64,000 nucleotides of DNA from Wolfiporia cocos (lineage: Eukaryota; Basidiomycota; Agaricomycetes; Polyporales; Phaeolaceae): the NCBI GenBank assembly GCA_029448655.1, contig JACCLO010000012.1, positions 2,914,001 to 2,978,000 on the forward strand, in the 5' to 3' direction. Every line of letters begins with the position of its first letter. The stretch's first letter is position 1. The notes beneath the pieces were generated by a model. It made no database searches, had not been told where the DNA came from, and was given only the letters and a program-made list of their open reading frames with translations. Shown piece by piece: positions 23,300-35,400 of the stretch. The position numbers were made by a program, and so were the translations under genes.

Positions 23300-24335
23300 G
23301 ACCCAAGAAGCTGCAGGGTACGACCTTTACGCCGCAGAAGAAACCGAGATTCCTGCCGGAGGATGGAAACTCGTCTCCACAGGAGTAAAAATGAAGATCC
23401 CGAAGGGATCATATGGAAGGTTGGCCGGACGATCAGGCAACACCCTCAGACACGGATTGGTAGTACAAGCTGGAGTCATAGTGTCACAAGAAATAATTTG
23501 TGATTTTTCCCTTATTTTTGCGCTTTTTATTCCGATTTCTAGGCTTGTTAGACCGACGCTGGAGGTATCACGTGCATAGGTAGATAAGTCTTCATCTTAT
23601 CTCGTTATCTCTACAGGTCACGTTGTTATATCTAGAGTCACGGGTAGTTACCTCGTCATATGACTGTCACTTAGTTGTTACTGTAGGCACATGATCCTGA
23701 TGCGCACAGACCGTCACTTTAGGGTAGACAAAAGGTCTTTAGCTAGAGGTCTCCTACATGTATATATACTGGCGACGTCTGAGGCTACTCCTCAGACTTA
23801 AGATTTTGGCCTAGGGGGCGTGTCCCCTGGTCACCTCTTTTTATCCCTCTGCTATCTGTCTTCGCGTGCAGGGTCCTTGACGACAAAGCCTGCTGCGTCC
23901 TACTTGGGCGTGGGGGCTCCTATTCATTGCATCCAACTTGTCTATTCTCTATTACTTGCTAGTCTGGGGGCGTACCGGTACACTTATGGGTCGGTACCTC
24001 AGGCAATACGGCAGGACCTCTCAATAGAGGTGCCTTCTTGTTCTCCGCCTATGGAGGGTGGGGGGCTATTGGAGATAGGATGGGGCGGATATGGGGGTTC
24101 CCCGTTAGGACGGGTGGCACGGATGGTTTCCGTGTCACATAGACTCGGACTACCGAGGAGACGTCGGAGCCATCGTCTTCAACTACTCAGACAAGGCACA
24201 TAGAATTATCCCGGGCATGCGAATAGCCCAGATAATTTTCGAACGGCACCTCACCCCCGACATTATAGAGGTTGAAGACCTAGATGAAACAGAACGAGGG
24301 GAGAAAGGGTTTGGATCCACGGACCAGCCAGAAGA
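23300..24335 (+). pseudogene. dUTPase domain of Gyp-2, interrupted by solo LTR J
   Basis: dUTPase hydrolyses dUTP to dUMP and limits uracil in newly made DNA. Motifs in order: AAGYDLYAAEETEIP, GRLAGRSGNT, AGVI then DSDYRGDVG (split by the LTR), GMRIAQIIFE, and RGEKGFGST. All five family motifs can be seen. Removing the LTR plus one CATAG copy rejoins the third motif in frame, and the frame then runs straight into RT. Position between protease and RT differs from Gyp-A, where the domain is last in pol. Confidence 0.88.
23482..24137 (+). repeat. Solo LTR J, 656 bp
   Basis: TGTCACAAGAAATAATTTG to CCGTGTCA, with a perfect duplication CATAG at 23477-23481 and 24138-24142. It contains a TATA-like GTATATATACTGG. 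It was inserted within the dUTPase codons of Gyp-2. Confidence 0.95.
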
Positions 24336-26324
24336 AACAGCACAGCGGCTCCATACTCCCGAAGAGTACGAAGCGATCCGACGCTTTGCAAAAGATAACC
24401 CTAGGATCATAGGAAAGAAAGGGGAGACGCGAAAGAAGTTCCGAACAAAGATACAAATCATCAACACTGTCAGGAAAGCACTGACGAAATCCCAGGAATT
24501 CGCGCAGAAAACCCCCGAACCAGAACGAACGATTGAGGAGATGGTCCCGAAACACCTGCTGGACTTCGCCAAGGTGTTCAGCAAGGAGTCCGCAGCAGCG
24601 TTTCCCCCGTCGAGACCATGGGATCACGCAATCGAATTAAAACCCGATTTCGTGCCGAAAGACTGCAAAGTCTATGCACTCTCGCCTAAAGAGCAACAGG
24701 CGCTGGACGAATTCCTTAAAGAAAATTTGGCCAAGGGATTCATAGTCCCTTCAAAATCCCCGATGGCGTCACCGTTCTTTTTCGTTCGAAAAAAAGACAG
24801 CGGCCTACGACCCTGTCAAGATTATCGATATCTGAACGAAGGGACGATAAAGAACGTCTATCCCTTGCCACTGATCTCAGAGGTCCTGGAAAAACTAAAA
24901 GGAGCAAAGATCTTCACAAAAATGGACCTTAGAGTGGGATACAACAACGTGCGGATCAAGAAGGGAGACGAATGGAAAGCAGCCTTCAAAACAAACCGAG
25001 GGTTGTATGAGCCCACAGTTATGTTTTTTGGATTGTGCAACGCACCCGGAACCTTTCAGGCAATGATGAATGAAATCCTGAAAGAAAAAATTCTCGAAGG
25101 ATGGGTGCTTGTTTATATGGACGACATCCTCGTTTTCTCAGAAGATGAGAAAACACACAAAGAACGGGAACGACGGATCCTTCAGAAATTAGTGGACAAC
25201 CACCTCTTTGTGAAACCCGAGAAATGCGCCTTTGGCGTCGACCGAGTTGAGTTCCTAGGGCTGGTCATCACCCCGGGGAACATCCAGATGGACCCAGAGA
25301 AACTCAACGGGATTAAAGAATGGCCGACTCCCCAAAATCTCAAGGAAGTCAGATCCTTCCTAGGGTTTGCGAACTTCTATCAAAAACTCATCGACCACTA
25401 CTCAACGCACGCACGACCCCTGGTAGACCTCACAAAAACGGTCACAGGAACGGGGTTCCAGTGGATGGACAAAGAACAGAGAGCGTTCGACTTCATGAAG
25501 CAGGCATTCACAAGGGCGCCCGCGCTAGGAACACCAGACAAGGAAAAACCATTCATCTTCATCCTCGAACCAGATGCATCTCAGTTCGCCACAGGAGCAG
25601 TGCTGAAACAAACAGATGAAACAGGGCGCAAACGACCAGTAGGATATCTCTCACAATCCCTGACATCAACAGAACAGAACTACAAAATCTACGATCGCGA
25701 ACTACTCGGAATAGTCCGAGCATTAGAAGAATGGCGGCACCTATTGGAAGGAGCACCGCATCGGATCTTGATCCGAAGTGATCATCAGAACCTGACGTAC
25801 TGGAGAAGCGCAAATCGGCGACAAGCGAGATGGCATCTATTCCTTTCACAATTCAACCTGAAATTGCAGCACGTCCCCGGAAGGAAACTAGTCATGGCTG
25901 ACACACTTTCCAGGTTGTACCACCTGGACAAAAGCAACGAGGACAACGAGGGAATCACCATGATTCCAGACGAACTCGTCGTCCTTGCAATCCAGATCCC
26001 GATCATTGATCGAATCAAGAACGCCAACGATCGAGATGAATCTGCGGAACAGGCGATCCGTGCTCTAGGGGGCACAGGCGAATTCCCCGTGAGAACCACT
26101 GCAGATGAATGGCAACAAACGGATGGAATACTGCTCTACAGGGGCAGGATGTACGTGCCAAAAGACGAGGACCTTTGATGGGACGTCATCTCAAAATATC
26201 ACAACACGATCCCGGCCGGAGGATCTGGGGTACAACAGTACAGGTTACGACCCACTTCTGGTGGCCTGACATGAGAACAATGATAGCGGAATACGTCCGG
26301 GGCTGTGCAATTTGTCAACAGATG

Positions 26325-26962
26325 TGACACGGAAACCATCCGTGCCACCCGTCCTGACGGGGAACTCCTATATCCGCCCTATCCTATCTCAAATAGCCCC
26401 CCACCCTCCATAGGCGGAGAACAAGAAGGCACCTCTACTGAGAGGTCCTGCCGTATTGCCTGAGGTACCGACCCATGAGTGTATCGGTACGCCCCCAGAC
26501 TAGCAAGTAAAAGAGAAAGGACAGTAAGACGAATGCAATGAATAGAAGCCCCCACGCCCAAGTAGGACGCAGCAGGCTTTGTCGTCAAGGACCCTGCACG
26601 CGAAGACAGATAGCAGAGGGATAAAAAGAGGTGACCAGGGGACACGCCCCCTAGGCCAAAATCTTAAGTCTGAGGAGTAATCCTCAGACGTCGCCTGTAT
26701 ATATACATGTAGAGACCCCCTAGCTAAGACCTTTTGTCTACCCTAAAGAGACGGTCTGTGCGCAGTAGGAATCATGTGACTACAGAGGTAACTAGGTAAC
26801 GTGCTACTCAAGATGCTACAACGTGACCATGTGAAAGCGAGATAAGATAAAGACTTTTAATCTACCTATGCACGTGATACCTCCAGCGACGGTTTTCAAG
26901 CCTAGAAATCGGAATATAAATCGCAAAAATAGGGGAAAAATCACAATATATTTCTTGTGACA
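26325..26962 (-). repeat. Solo LTR J, minus orientation
   Basis: Same family as 23482-24137, in inverse orientation, 638 bp. A perfect AGATG duplication lies at 26320-26324 and 26963-26967. Gyp-2 integrase codons continue in frame on both sides (QQM on the left, KPDRNP on the right), which shows the flanks were once contiguous. Confidence 0.93.
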
Positions 26963-27035
26963 AGATGAAACCTGATAGGAATCCGCTAAAACCCCCTTTG
27001 CAACCAATACCGACACGGGAAGATGCCTTCCCCTT

Positions 27036-30000
27036 CTCACAGTAGAACGGCGAATACTTGGTGGTTTCTGACGCCACGTTGTTGTATGCGAACTCGGCTG
27101 TTGGGAGTAATTGGCTCCAATTGTCTTTCTCGTAGGAGTTGACGTAACAGCGTAAATATTGTTCCAACATTTGATTCGTTCGTTCTGTTTGTCCATCAGT
27201 TTGGGGATGATAGGCGGTAGTCATGGATCGTTGTATGCCAAGTTGGGAGCACCATTCTCCGAATAGTTTCGAGGAGGATTGAACGCCTCTGTCCGATATG
27301 ATCTGCTTAGGTAATCCGTGTAACGGGTAGAATCTGCCGTATAAGATAGTGGCAAGATCCTTGGTACTGAATTTAGCATTGATTGGGTAGAAACGGGCTC
27401 GTTTGGTTAGGCGATTGACTACTACCATGATTGCATCGTAGGTAGACTTGTTGAACATGGATTTTGGAAGATACATGATGAAGTCACAAGTGATAACTTC
27501 CCATGGTCCTTCTGGGACGGGGTTGGGCTGGAGCATGCCGTAACGCTTCTCAGGCCGGTTCTTCATCCGTTGACATGTGTCGCATGCTTGTACGTACTTC
27601 TTGACATCGGTTGTCATTAATGGCCAATAATAGTTCTGTGTGATGAGTTCGTACGTCTTCCATCGGCTGAAGTGACCGGCAGAAGGGTGGTCGTGATGGG
27701 CTTCCATCAGACGTTGTCGTAACTCTGGAACCTTTGGGACATAGACTTTTCCGCGTCGTAATAGAAGACCATTCTCGTAATCCCATTCTGCGAGGTCTTT
27801 CTTGAATTCTCTAGGACTAGATGAGAGAAGTTGTTTATAGTCCTTGGTTACTTCATCTGATAGCAACGCTTTGCGGATTTCTTCCATGAGTTTATCATCC
27901 TCGTTTGAGTTGACAGTAGGGTTATGGGCGGATTCGTTAGCGTGAATGGCAAGTTCATGCGCGAAAAATTCTGGTTTCAGAAGTATCTGATTGCGATTAT
28001 CGTTTTCCACCCCCTCTTCATGGTCTGGCCTCCTGGACAGGGGATCTGTGGTAAGAATTATTTTTCCAGGCTTATGGTATAGCTTAAAATTGAAGCGGGT
28101 GAGGTAAAGTGCCCATCGGGCTTGCCGGCGTGTGAGCTTCTGCGTGGTTCGGAAGTACGTAAGATTTAGGTGATCTGTCCATACTTCGAACGGTTCCTTA
28201 TGGCCTTCGAGATAGTGACGCCATTCTTCTAGGGCTTGTATGATGCCTAGAAGTTCCTTGTCGTATATCTCATAGTTCCGTTCCGGAGCTGTCATGGTCT
28301 TTGAGAAGAACGCCACGGGATGATACATCTTGTCAGATGTGTCAAGTTGTGATAGGACGGCTCCAGTTGCAAAGTCTGATGCATCGGACTCTACTCGGAA
28401 TGAGTTGGGGATCCGGAGGATCGGTGCGGTTGTGAAGGCTCGCTTGAGAGTCTCGAACGCTTCCTGTTGGGGTGCTTCCCAAGACCACGGAGTGTCTTTC
28501 TTGGTCAGCGCTGTCAATGGTCTGGCCACCTTGGAGAAGTCCTTGATAAATCGCCTATAGAAATTGGCGAATCCGATGAAGGCCTGGACTTCCTTTACTT
28601 TCCGAGGTATCGGCCATGATTGAACTCCATCATACTTCTTTTGATCCATCTCGACCTTTCCTTTGGAAATGATCATGCCGAGATACTCGATCGAACTTTG
28701 TTCAAAGAAGCATTTTTCTGGTTTGGCGAACAGATCGCACTCACGGAGCCTTTTCAGGACCGCTTTTACGAGTTTGTGATGTTCAGCCAGGTCGTTGCCG
28801 AAAATCAGAATGTCGTCTAGATAAACGACCGATTGGATAAAGTCTTCTAGAACCGTATTCATCATTGCTTGGAAGGTTCCGGGTGCGTTACAGAAACCGA
28901 AGTACATAACAGTGGCTTCGAATAGTCCATGGTGCATGATAAACGCCGTTTTCCATTCGTCGCCCTTTGTCACAGATTTATCTGGGGCTTACAGCATTTT
29001 TCCTATGATTATAGCAATTTATCCGGGATTTATACGTCTAACTACCAGTTATCTATGGGTTAACTCCCATTGCCATACGACAAGCTCTTAACTGGGCTTA
29101 TAAACCACATGACTAGCTTACATAACGCTACGGTGCATCCACGTCCAATAGCAACAGTACTGCTACGTCGTAATGGTCTCGCCCGTCAGAGCAAGACCAG
29201 CCACGTCATAGACCGTAGATCATAATGATAGGCCGAGCGCGGCACGCTCACATAATAATGTCCACACGTACAAACAGTGCCTCACGGCCTTGTACTATTG
29301 GGTCGGCCTTCACGGCTTCCCACGCGCCATAAGATCCTTGATCACAATGGCACCTCAGGCGCGCCACGCCTTCGCATAATAATGGCAACACGGCCAAATA
29401 GCACTATATTAGCATCAAGGCAATATCGCTATAGGCTACAGCCTTCCCGGCCTCCCACGGACTCGGCAGTCTCCAAGTCCCGGGCTTCTGCCATCACGGC
29501 GTTGCCCAAACACCGGTCCTCGCCTCACGGCTAAGACCAACACATGTCCCGGTTACCTTTCGGTCTGGACATATCACATGCTACGGTACCTATCGGTCCA
29601 ATAGCATAATGACCTCGGCATCTCGACTTGGTCATCCAACGAAGCACGGCCAATCGCCATTATACCTCACGGTATCCGGCAACCGGCTTCCCCTATACCC
29701 AGGCTGTGCCCGCTTTATCACAACAACAAGACATAACCCCTCTCATACGATTGGTTCAGCCATTAGGGCCAGCCACGGCCATTCTATGTAGAGTCCATAA
29801 ACAGTAGATAAGATAAGCTTCGCCACTTGGCAAAGCCACATAACCCGGTAAGGCCATAGCTATATAGTAGCACGTGCCCTCCCGATACACATGTATATAA
29901 GGACCTGGCTAGACGCCACTAATCCTTAGTTCTATTATTCTCGGCTTGCGCCATAGAATAACCTCACTTCTGCTGCACTTGACTGGCTACTCCGTCCGCC

Positions 30001-31138
30001 TATATCCTCAACACATAGGTGGTGAGTCCCACAGCTAGTCTGTGTCACCCTTCTTGATCCGAACATTGTTATAGCCCCATCGTAGATCGATTGTGGTAAA
30101 GATAGATGCTTGGACTAGTTGATCGATGAGATCGGATATTTGGGGTATGGGATATTTGTTTTGTACGGTGATTTCGTTGAGTTTCCTGTAATCTACAAGC
30201 ATCCGGAGACCTCCGTCTTTCTTTTTTACGAAAAAGACGGGCGATGCAAACGGGGATTTCGATGGTACAATATAACCTTTTCGGAGTTCCTCATTGATCC
30301 ATTGATCTACGGAATTGCATTCTGCGGGACCCATTGGGTATGGCTTAGCTGAGCGGGGGAATTCTGCGCCTTCTTTAATTTCGATGGCATGGTCGAAGTG
30401 TTTTCAAGTCGGCATCCTGTCGGATGCTTTGTGACTAAACACTGTGGGACCAAATTCGTGGTATTCCTTGGGGACTAGAGACTTCCACTTGTCAGTGTCA
30501 AGGGTCTCATCGTCCGGGCTTGAGTTAATTTCTGCTACTAGTTGTGCTAGCAGTGCTGCGTCCTTATCGTCTAGGGTCTCCACCCAATTGACAAAAGGGT
30601 TTTAGGTATCTTCCTTTCCGATGATATCTATTGGAAGATCCCAGAGAGTTTCCTCTTGTTGGCTGTTTTCGTCGAGGTAGTCATCCTCGACCAAAGGCCG
30701 CGGTGGCCTGTTTTTCTTGGCATGGGCGCAATTTCGATTGATAATGCATGCAACGGGAGTAATCCATTTGACTTGTTGCCCAGTCAAAGTGTGGATTGTG
30801 CTTATGTAACCAATTGTGTCCCAATATGATATCCTGTCCTCCTGATTTAATTACGTGGAGAGCAATAGTCTCTTTATGCTCTCCATGTTGGAGATATGCC
30901 TTTACGAGCTCGTTGATCTCGCCGTGCTCATTGTAGGTACCATCTGCGTTTTTGACCTTAAAGGGTATAGGAAGGGGATTGGTTAGGAGCTTATGCTTTT
31001 CGACAAATTCTTTATCGATAGTGCTTAGAGACGCTCCCAAGTCGATTAATGCCAAGGCTTGCACTTGTTGACCATATACCCAGAGAGTCACGTTAATTCG
31101 AAAGGATTCTTTTGGGTTTCGCGCGTTATTAACGTATT
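27036..31138 (-). pseudogene. pol: Gyp-3 pol remnant (Gyp-A-like chromovirus), split by LTR F
   Basis: Minus strand, 5' to 3': protease (31090 downward; ALIDLGASLS has Leu where the catalytic Thr of DTG should be), a degraded linker, RT start (30334-30053), solo LTR F, then RT with YLDDILIFG, RNase H, and integrase (zinc finger CDTCQRM, SDRGVQS, GQTERTN). It stops after SPFYCE near 27036. It is clearly related to Gyp-A pol but diverged throughout, with frameshifts around 30335-30680. It lacks gag, both LTRs, and everything beyond the integrase core, so chromodomain and dUTPase status cannot be told. The 5' side is cut at 31139 by LTR G. Confidence 0.88.
28968..30047 (+). repeat. Solo LTR F, 1080 bp
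   Basis: TGTCACAGATTTATCTGGG to AGTCTGTGTCA, flanked by CCCTT at 28963-28967 and 30048-30052. It matches the LTRs of LARD-F with scattered differences and small indels. It was inserted between the KKGD and EW codons of Gyp-3 RT. Open frames within it are not genes. Confidence 0.95.
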
Positions 31139-31257
31139 GTCACAAGAAATCCCAGAATAAAGGGGTTCCCTGAGGATCTATTCACCTTTATTCCACAGAT
31201 ATTCGCTACGATATATTACTTAGCCGCTCAAGTGGAACCGCATGTGCGTAGGTAGAT
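31139..31257 (+). repeat. LTR G, left part (split by Gyp-A)
   Basis: It begins TGTCACAAGAAATCCCAG and matches the first 119 bp of LTR G. It breaks off at GTAGGTAGAT, where the 10 kb Gyp-A element begins. The sequence resumes at 41251. Confidence 0.88.
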
Positions 31258-31948
31258 TGACACAGACTAGACTGTGGGACTCACACTATAACCTTGTAGG
31301 CGACTTGAAGGAGTTGCAGAAGGTTGGTGAGGAGACTAGTGGGCGCAAGCAGAGATGATATGTGACTGTGCGAATGCAGAGAACAAATCTAAGGCTTATC
31401 CGCAGTGATAGCCCTACTTATATACATGCTTTGTTTGGTTACCGGTAAGGGAGCCAAACATGAAGGTGGTCTGTGCGCAGACATAACTAATATGGTTAAG
31501 TCGTAAACTACAATAGACCATGTGCGCCGGTAATGGCCGCACCAGTAAGATCGTTTGTTTGGACCGTAGGTCCATGTTGTGGAAGTGGCTGTTAGTAAGC
31601 CATGCATGTGATTCTTTTATACCGGTATCGGAATATGAGTAATCGTGAGGGCATTGGCATGTGATAACGAGCGGGCCGCTTATCCAATTGTACTGACATA
31701 GCCCGGTACCGGGATATGAGTAAGGCGCGTGACACCGGAGGTTAATCCGCTGAGTCATTGACGCGTACAAACGTGTTATGTACGTGTTGTTATGACAGGT
31801 GGACGTATACCGCGTTGTGTACGTGTTGTTTGTTTGCGTGTACGTGTAGACGAGCGCTTGGCAGCGTAAATGTCTACAAGGTCGTAGAAATACCAGATAA
31901 ATAGGTAAAAATACGGGAAAAATAGTGGCATGTCCCAAATCTGTGACA
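31258..31948 (-). repeat. LTR A, 3' LTR of Gyp-A
   Basis: 691 bp, TGTCACAGATTTGGG to CTAGTCTGTGTCA on the minus strand. Relative to the 5' LTR it lacks 8 bp near 31588 and differs in GACGCG versus GACACG near 31760. Confidence 0.95.
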
Positions 31949-31975
31949 TTACCCCCTCTTCAGGTTTCATTGTCC
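31949..31975 (-). other. Polypurine tract of Gyp-A
   Basis: On the minus strand GAAACCTGAAGAGGGGGTAA ends at the LTR terminus TGTCACAG. It is identical in Gyp-A copy 1 and nearly so in LARD-F. Confidence 0.8.
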
Positions 31976-31987
31976 CTAATGGAACGA

Positions 31988-32410
31988 TTACTTTCCTGTG
32001 GAGCCGAATCCACCAGTACCGCGCTCGGATTTAATCTTTTCAAAGTAAGATTTTCCGTGTAGCGTAATGTGCGGGTCCTTGGCAACTTCGCAGATGAGCT
32101 GAGCAATCTTATCACCGGCCCGAATATCGATAGATATGTCGGAGTGATTCCGGAGAATGATGATTACTTCGCCTTGATAATCGTGGTCGATGACGCCACC
32201 CATTACGTCTATGCCTTTGCGGGCAAGACTAGAGCGGGGGGCGATACGTCCGTAAGTGCCGAAAGGTACCTGGATTTTCAGTTTGGTATTGTATTCTGTC
32301 TGCCCGTGAGCTGGCAGAACGTCGCCTGTTGCAGTGTACAGGTCAAACCCAACCGAGTCCTTGGTTCCCTTTTCCGGCATTCGGCCGCCTTCACCGACTA
32401 CGATTTTCAA
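31988..32410 (-). other. dUTPase domain at the C-terminus of Gyp-A Pol
   Basis: About 140 residues carry the five conserved dUTPase motifs in order. The Ser of PRSS, the Asp of the GGVIDHDY motif, and a Gly-rich C-terminal arm that closes over substrate in trimeric enzymes are present. It follows the chromodomain without a stop. The same arrangement is seen in Gyp-A copy 1 and its C-terminus in the fragment at 20009-20175. Confidence 0.92.
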
Positions 32411-35400
32411 GTCCGCATTTTGGTTAATGTCCGCTGACATCCATCCCCCGTCGGGGTGTCTAACCATGCGCTGCTTAGGATCCTTCGCAAATTCTTCGCG
32501 ATACTGCGGCCAGTCGTCTGGCCACGTGCATTCGTCGGCTTCCCAGTCGTCGTTGTCAGGGTCGAAGACATGAACTGCTTCTTTCCTTCTAGCTGATCGC
32601 CTGAGGGGGACATCCTGCATTGGAATAGGGTGTGAAGCCTTGTATTCCTGCAAAATGTCGTATGCCGAGTCGAGATCCGCTTCGCGTACCCAGGAGTCGT
32701 CATTGATACCGAATCCCTTCCAACGGATTCTGTATTCAACCCTTCCTGCGCGGAGACGATGATCTAAGATCTTCTCGACTTCCCATAACTCCTCGCCGTC
32801 GACCATTTCTGGTTGAGGCTCTGGTTTTTTCTGATGCACCGGGTCCTTGTACATGACCAACTTGGAAGCGTGGAATACTGGGTGGTAAGCCCTGTATTGC
32901 TCGTCCATGTGTACCCTAAAGGTGACCGGAGATAATTGTTCAATTATCCTAAATGGTCCCAAATAGCGTGGACTAAGACTTCTTTCGGAGTCTTGCCAGC
33001 TTCGGGCGTCAACGAGAACTTTGTCGCCGACTTTAAACGGTACCGAGCGCTTATGTTGATCGTAGTACCAAGACCAGCGTTCAGCAGCCAGTTTCATTGC
33101 TGCCTTAGCTTGTTCTTGTGCTGACCATCGTTCGTAAGCAATGACATTTAGGTCCGTGTATGGTGTTGGACGTAAATTCGTAGGTCCTGCATTAGGGTGC
33201 CTTCCTAGTTCGACAAAGAATGGGCTATTCTTTGTTGTCTCACTAGCCGCGTTGTTGTACGCGAATTCAGCCGTTGGGAGAAACCATGACCAGTTATCCT
33301 TCTGAATAACATCGATGTAACATCTAAGATATTGTTCCAGGATCTGGTTAACTCTCTCCGTCTGGCCATCCGCTTGCGGGTGATAGGCGGTTGTCATTGA
33401 CCGTTGGATTCCCAATTGCTCACACCATCCCTTGAATAAGGCGGCTGCGAATTGCGGGCCTCTATCCGAAATGATTTGTTTCGGAAGTCCGTGGTTCGGA
33501 TAAATCCGAAGGTACAGGAGGTTCGCTAATTCTTTTGCCGTTATTTTGTCGGACGTGGGAATGAAATGTGCTCGTTTGGTAAGCCGGTCCACTATTACCA
33601 TAATAGCATTGAATTGTTTCAATTCGCCGCTGGGTGGTAGGTGGACGATAAGGTCAATTGTGACGGTGTCCCAAGGTGCTTCCGGAACTGGGAGCGGTTG
33701 CAGGGGTCCGTACGGGGTCTGGTTGTGGTTCTTCATGCGTTGACATGTGTCACAACCTTCCACGTATTGCTTCACCATCGTGGTCATTCCAGGCCACCAG
33801 TAATTACGTGATAGAAGTTCATAGGTCTTCCATCGTCCGAAGTGTCCGGCCGTCACATGGTCATGATGTAACTCCAGAATCTTCGTGCGCAATTCCTTAG
33901 GCTCTTTTGGAACGTACACTTTTCCTCGTCTGAGGAGTAATCCGGCCTCCATGTTCCATTCCTGGAGATCTTTACCGAATTCCTTGGGACCACTTTTCAG
34001 TAGTTCCTGGTAATCCTTGGTAATTTGATCGTCCATGAGGGCTTGTCGGATTTGTCGGAGAAGGTCCTCGTCGCCTGATTGTATCTCCTGCTGTGACGCT
34101 TCTAGCGCCCTAACCGTAAAGTATTCCGGTTTCAGCAAAATTTGATCGCGATTGTCGAGTTCCACCCCCTCTTCATGGTCTGGCCTCCGTGACAGAGGAT
34201 CAGCCGTGAGCATTGTTTTACCGGGTTTGTGACACATGGTGAAGTTGAACCTTGTCAGGTAAAGACTCCAACGTGCCTGTCTCCGGGTTAGCCGTTGTGC
34301 CGATTTGAAATATGTCAGATTGAGATGATCCGACCATACTTCAAATTTGTGTGGGTGTCCTTCGAGGTAATGTCTCCATTCCTCTAGTGCACGGATGATT
34401 GCGAGCAACTCCTTATCGTAAATCTCATAGTTCCTTTCGGGTGCTGATAGAGATTTCGAGTAAAAGGCTACCGGGTGCCAGAGCTTATCCTCCGAAGAGT
34501 ATTGTGATAGCACTGCACCAGTTGCGTAATCGGAAGAATCCGCTTCTACGCGGAACGGGGACTCCTGATCTGGGATCCGGAGTATTGGAGCCGATGTGAA
34601 AGCTTCCTTGAGAGTTTGGAAAGCTTCCGCTTGTTCGGGTCCCCAGTTCCATTGCGTGTTTTTCTTGGACAGTTCGGTTAACGGCTTAACCACTTTGGAG
34701 AAATCTTTAATGAACCGACGGTAGTAGTTGGCGAAGCCAACAAAGGCTTGGACGTCCTTCACCTTGGCAGGTGTAGGCCAGTCCATGACACCGGCTACCT
34801 TCTTAGGGTCCATTTCGACTTTTCCTTTGGAAATGATCATTCCCAGGTATTCAATACTGCTTTGTTCGAAGAAGCACTTTTCAGGCTTCGCGAACAAGTC
34901 GTTGTCTTGCAAGATTTGTAATACTTGCTTGACAATACGACGGTGTTCCAACAGGTCGTTTCCGAACACAAGGATGTCGTCTAGGTAGACAATGACCTTT
35001 CCTTCTCTGATAAGGTCACCTAGAATATCGTTCATCATGTGCTGGAACGTGCTGGGTGCATTACAAAAGCCGAAGTACATGACTACAGCTTCGTAAAGGC
35101 CGTTAGGCGTAATGAATGCGGTCTTCCATTCATCTCCCTCCTTGATTCTTACGTTGTTGTAACCCCAACGCAAGTCGAGCTTCGTAAATATCGAAGCCTG
35201 GCTAAGCTTATCGATAAGCTCGTCTATGCGTGGGAGAGGGTACCTGTTTTTAATGGTTAAGTCGTTTACTTTCCGGTAATCGACTACCATTCGGGCTCCA
35301 CCGTCTTTTTTAGGGACGAAGAAGACCGGGCTCGCGATCGGGGATTTTGAGTGTCGGATGTAGCCCTTCCGTAACTCTTCCTGAATCCACTGATCTAGCG

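Larger units (their letters stand above)
22790..27036 (+). pseudogene. pol: Gyp-2 pol: protease, dUTPase, RT, RNase H, partial integrase
   Basis: Order of domains: protease (CNALIDSGAMSNL, near 22890), dUTPase, RT (YMDDILVF), RNase H, then the integrase zinc finger (CAICQQ, followed by KPDRNPLKPPLQP). The protease and dUTPase-RT lie in different frames, with the switch near 23260-23310. A solo LTR J interrupts the dUTPase (23482-24137) and a second, inverted LTR J interrupts the integrase finger (26325-26962); both have matching 5 bp duplications. A TGA occurs near 26176-26178. The element is cut at about 27036, before the integrase catalytic core, where Gyp-3 starts on the other strand. It cannot be active. 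Confidence 0.9.

Noticed and set aside
26963..26990. GATGAAACCTGATAGG beside LTR J as a polypurine tract marking a full element
   Set aside because: It encodes Gyp-2 integrase residues in frame and is part of a matching AGATG duplication; the resemblance to GATGAAACCTGAAGAGG is chance.
29277..29534. Open frames repeated at 29277, 50566, 55530 and 62377 (complement)
   Set aside because: All lie inside LTR F copies; their similarity is that of the LTR and they run through U3, not a gene.
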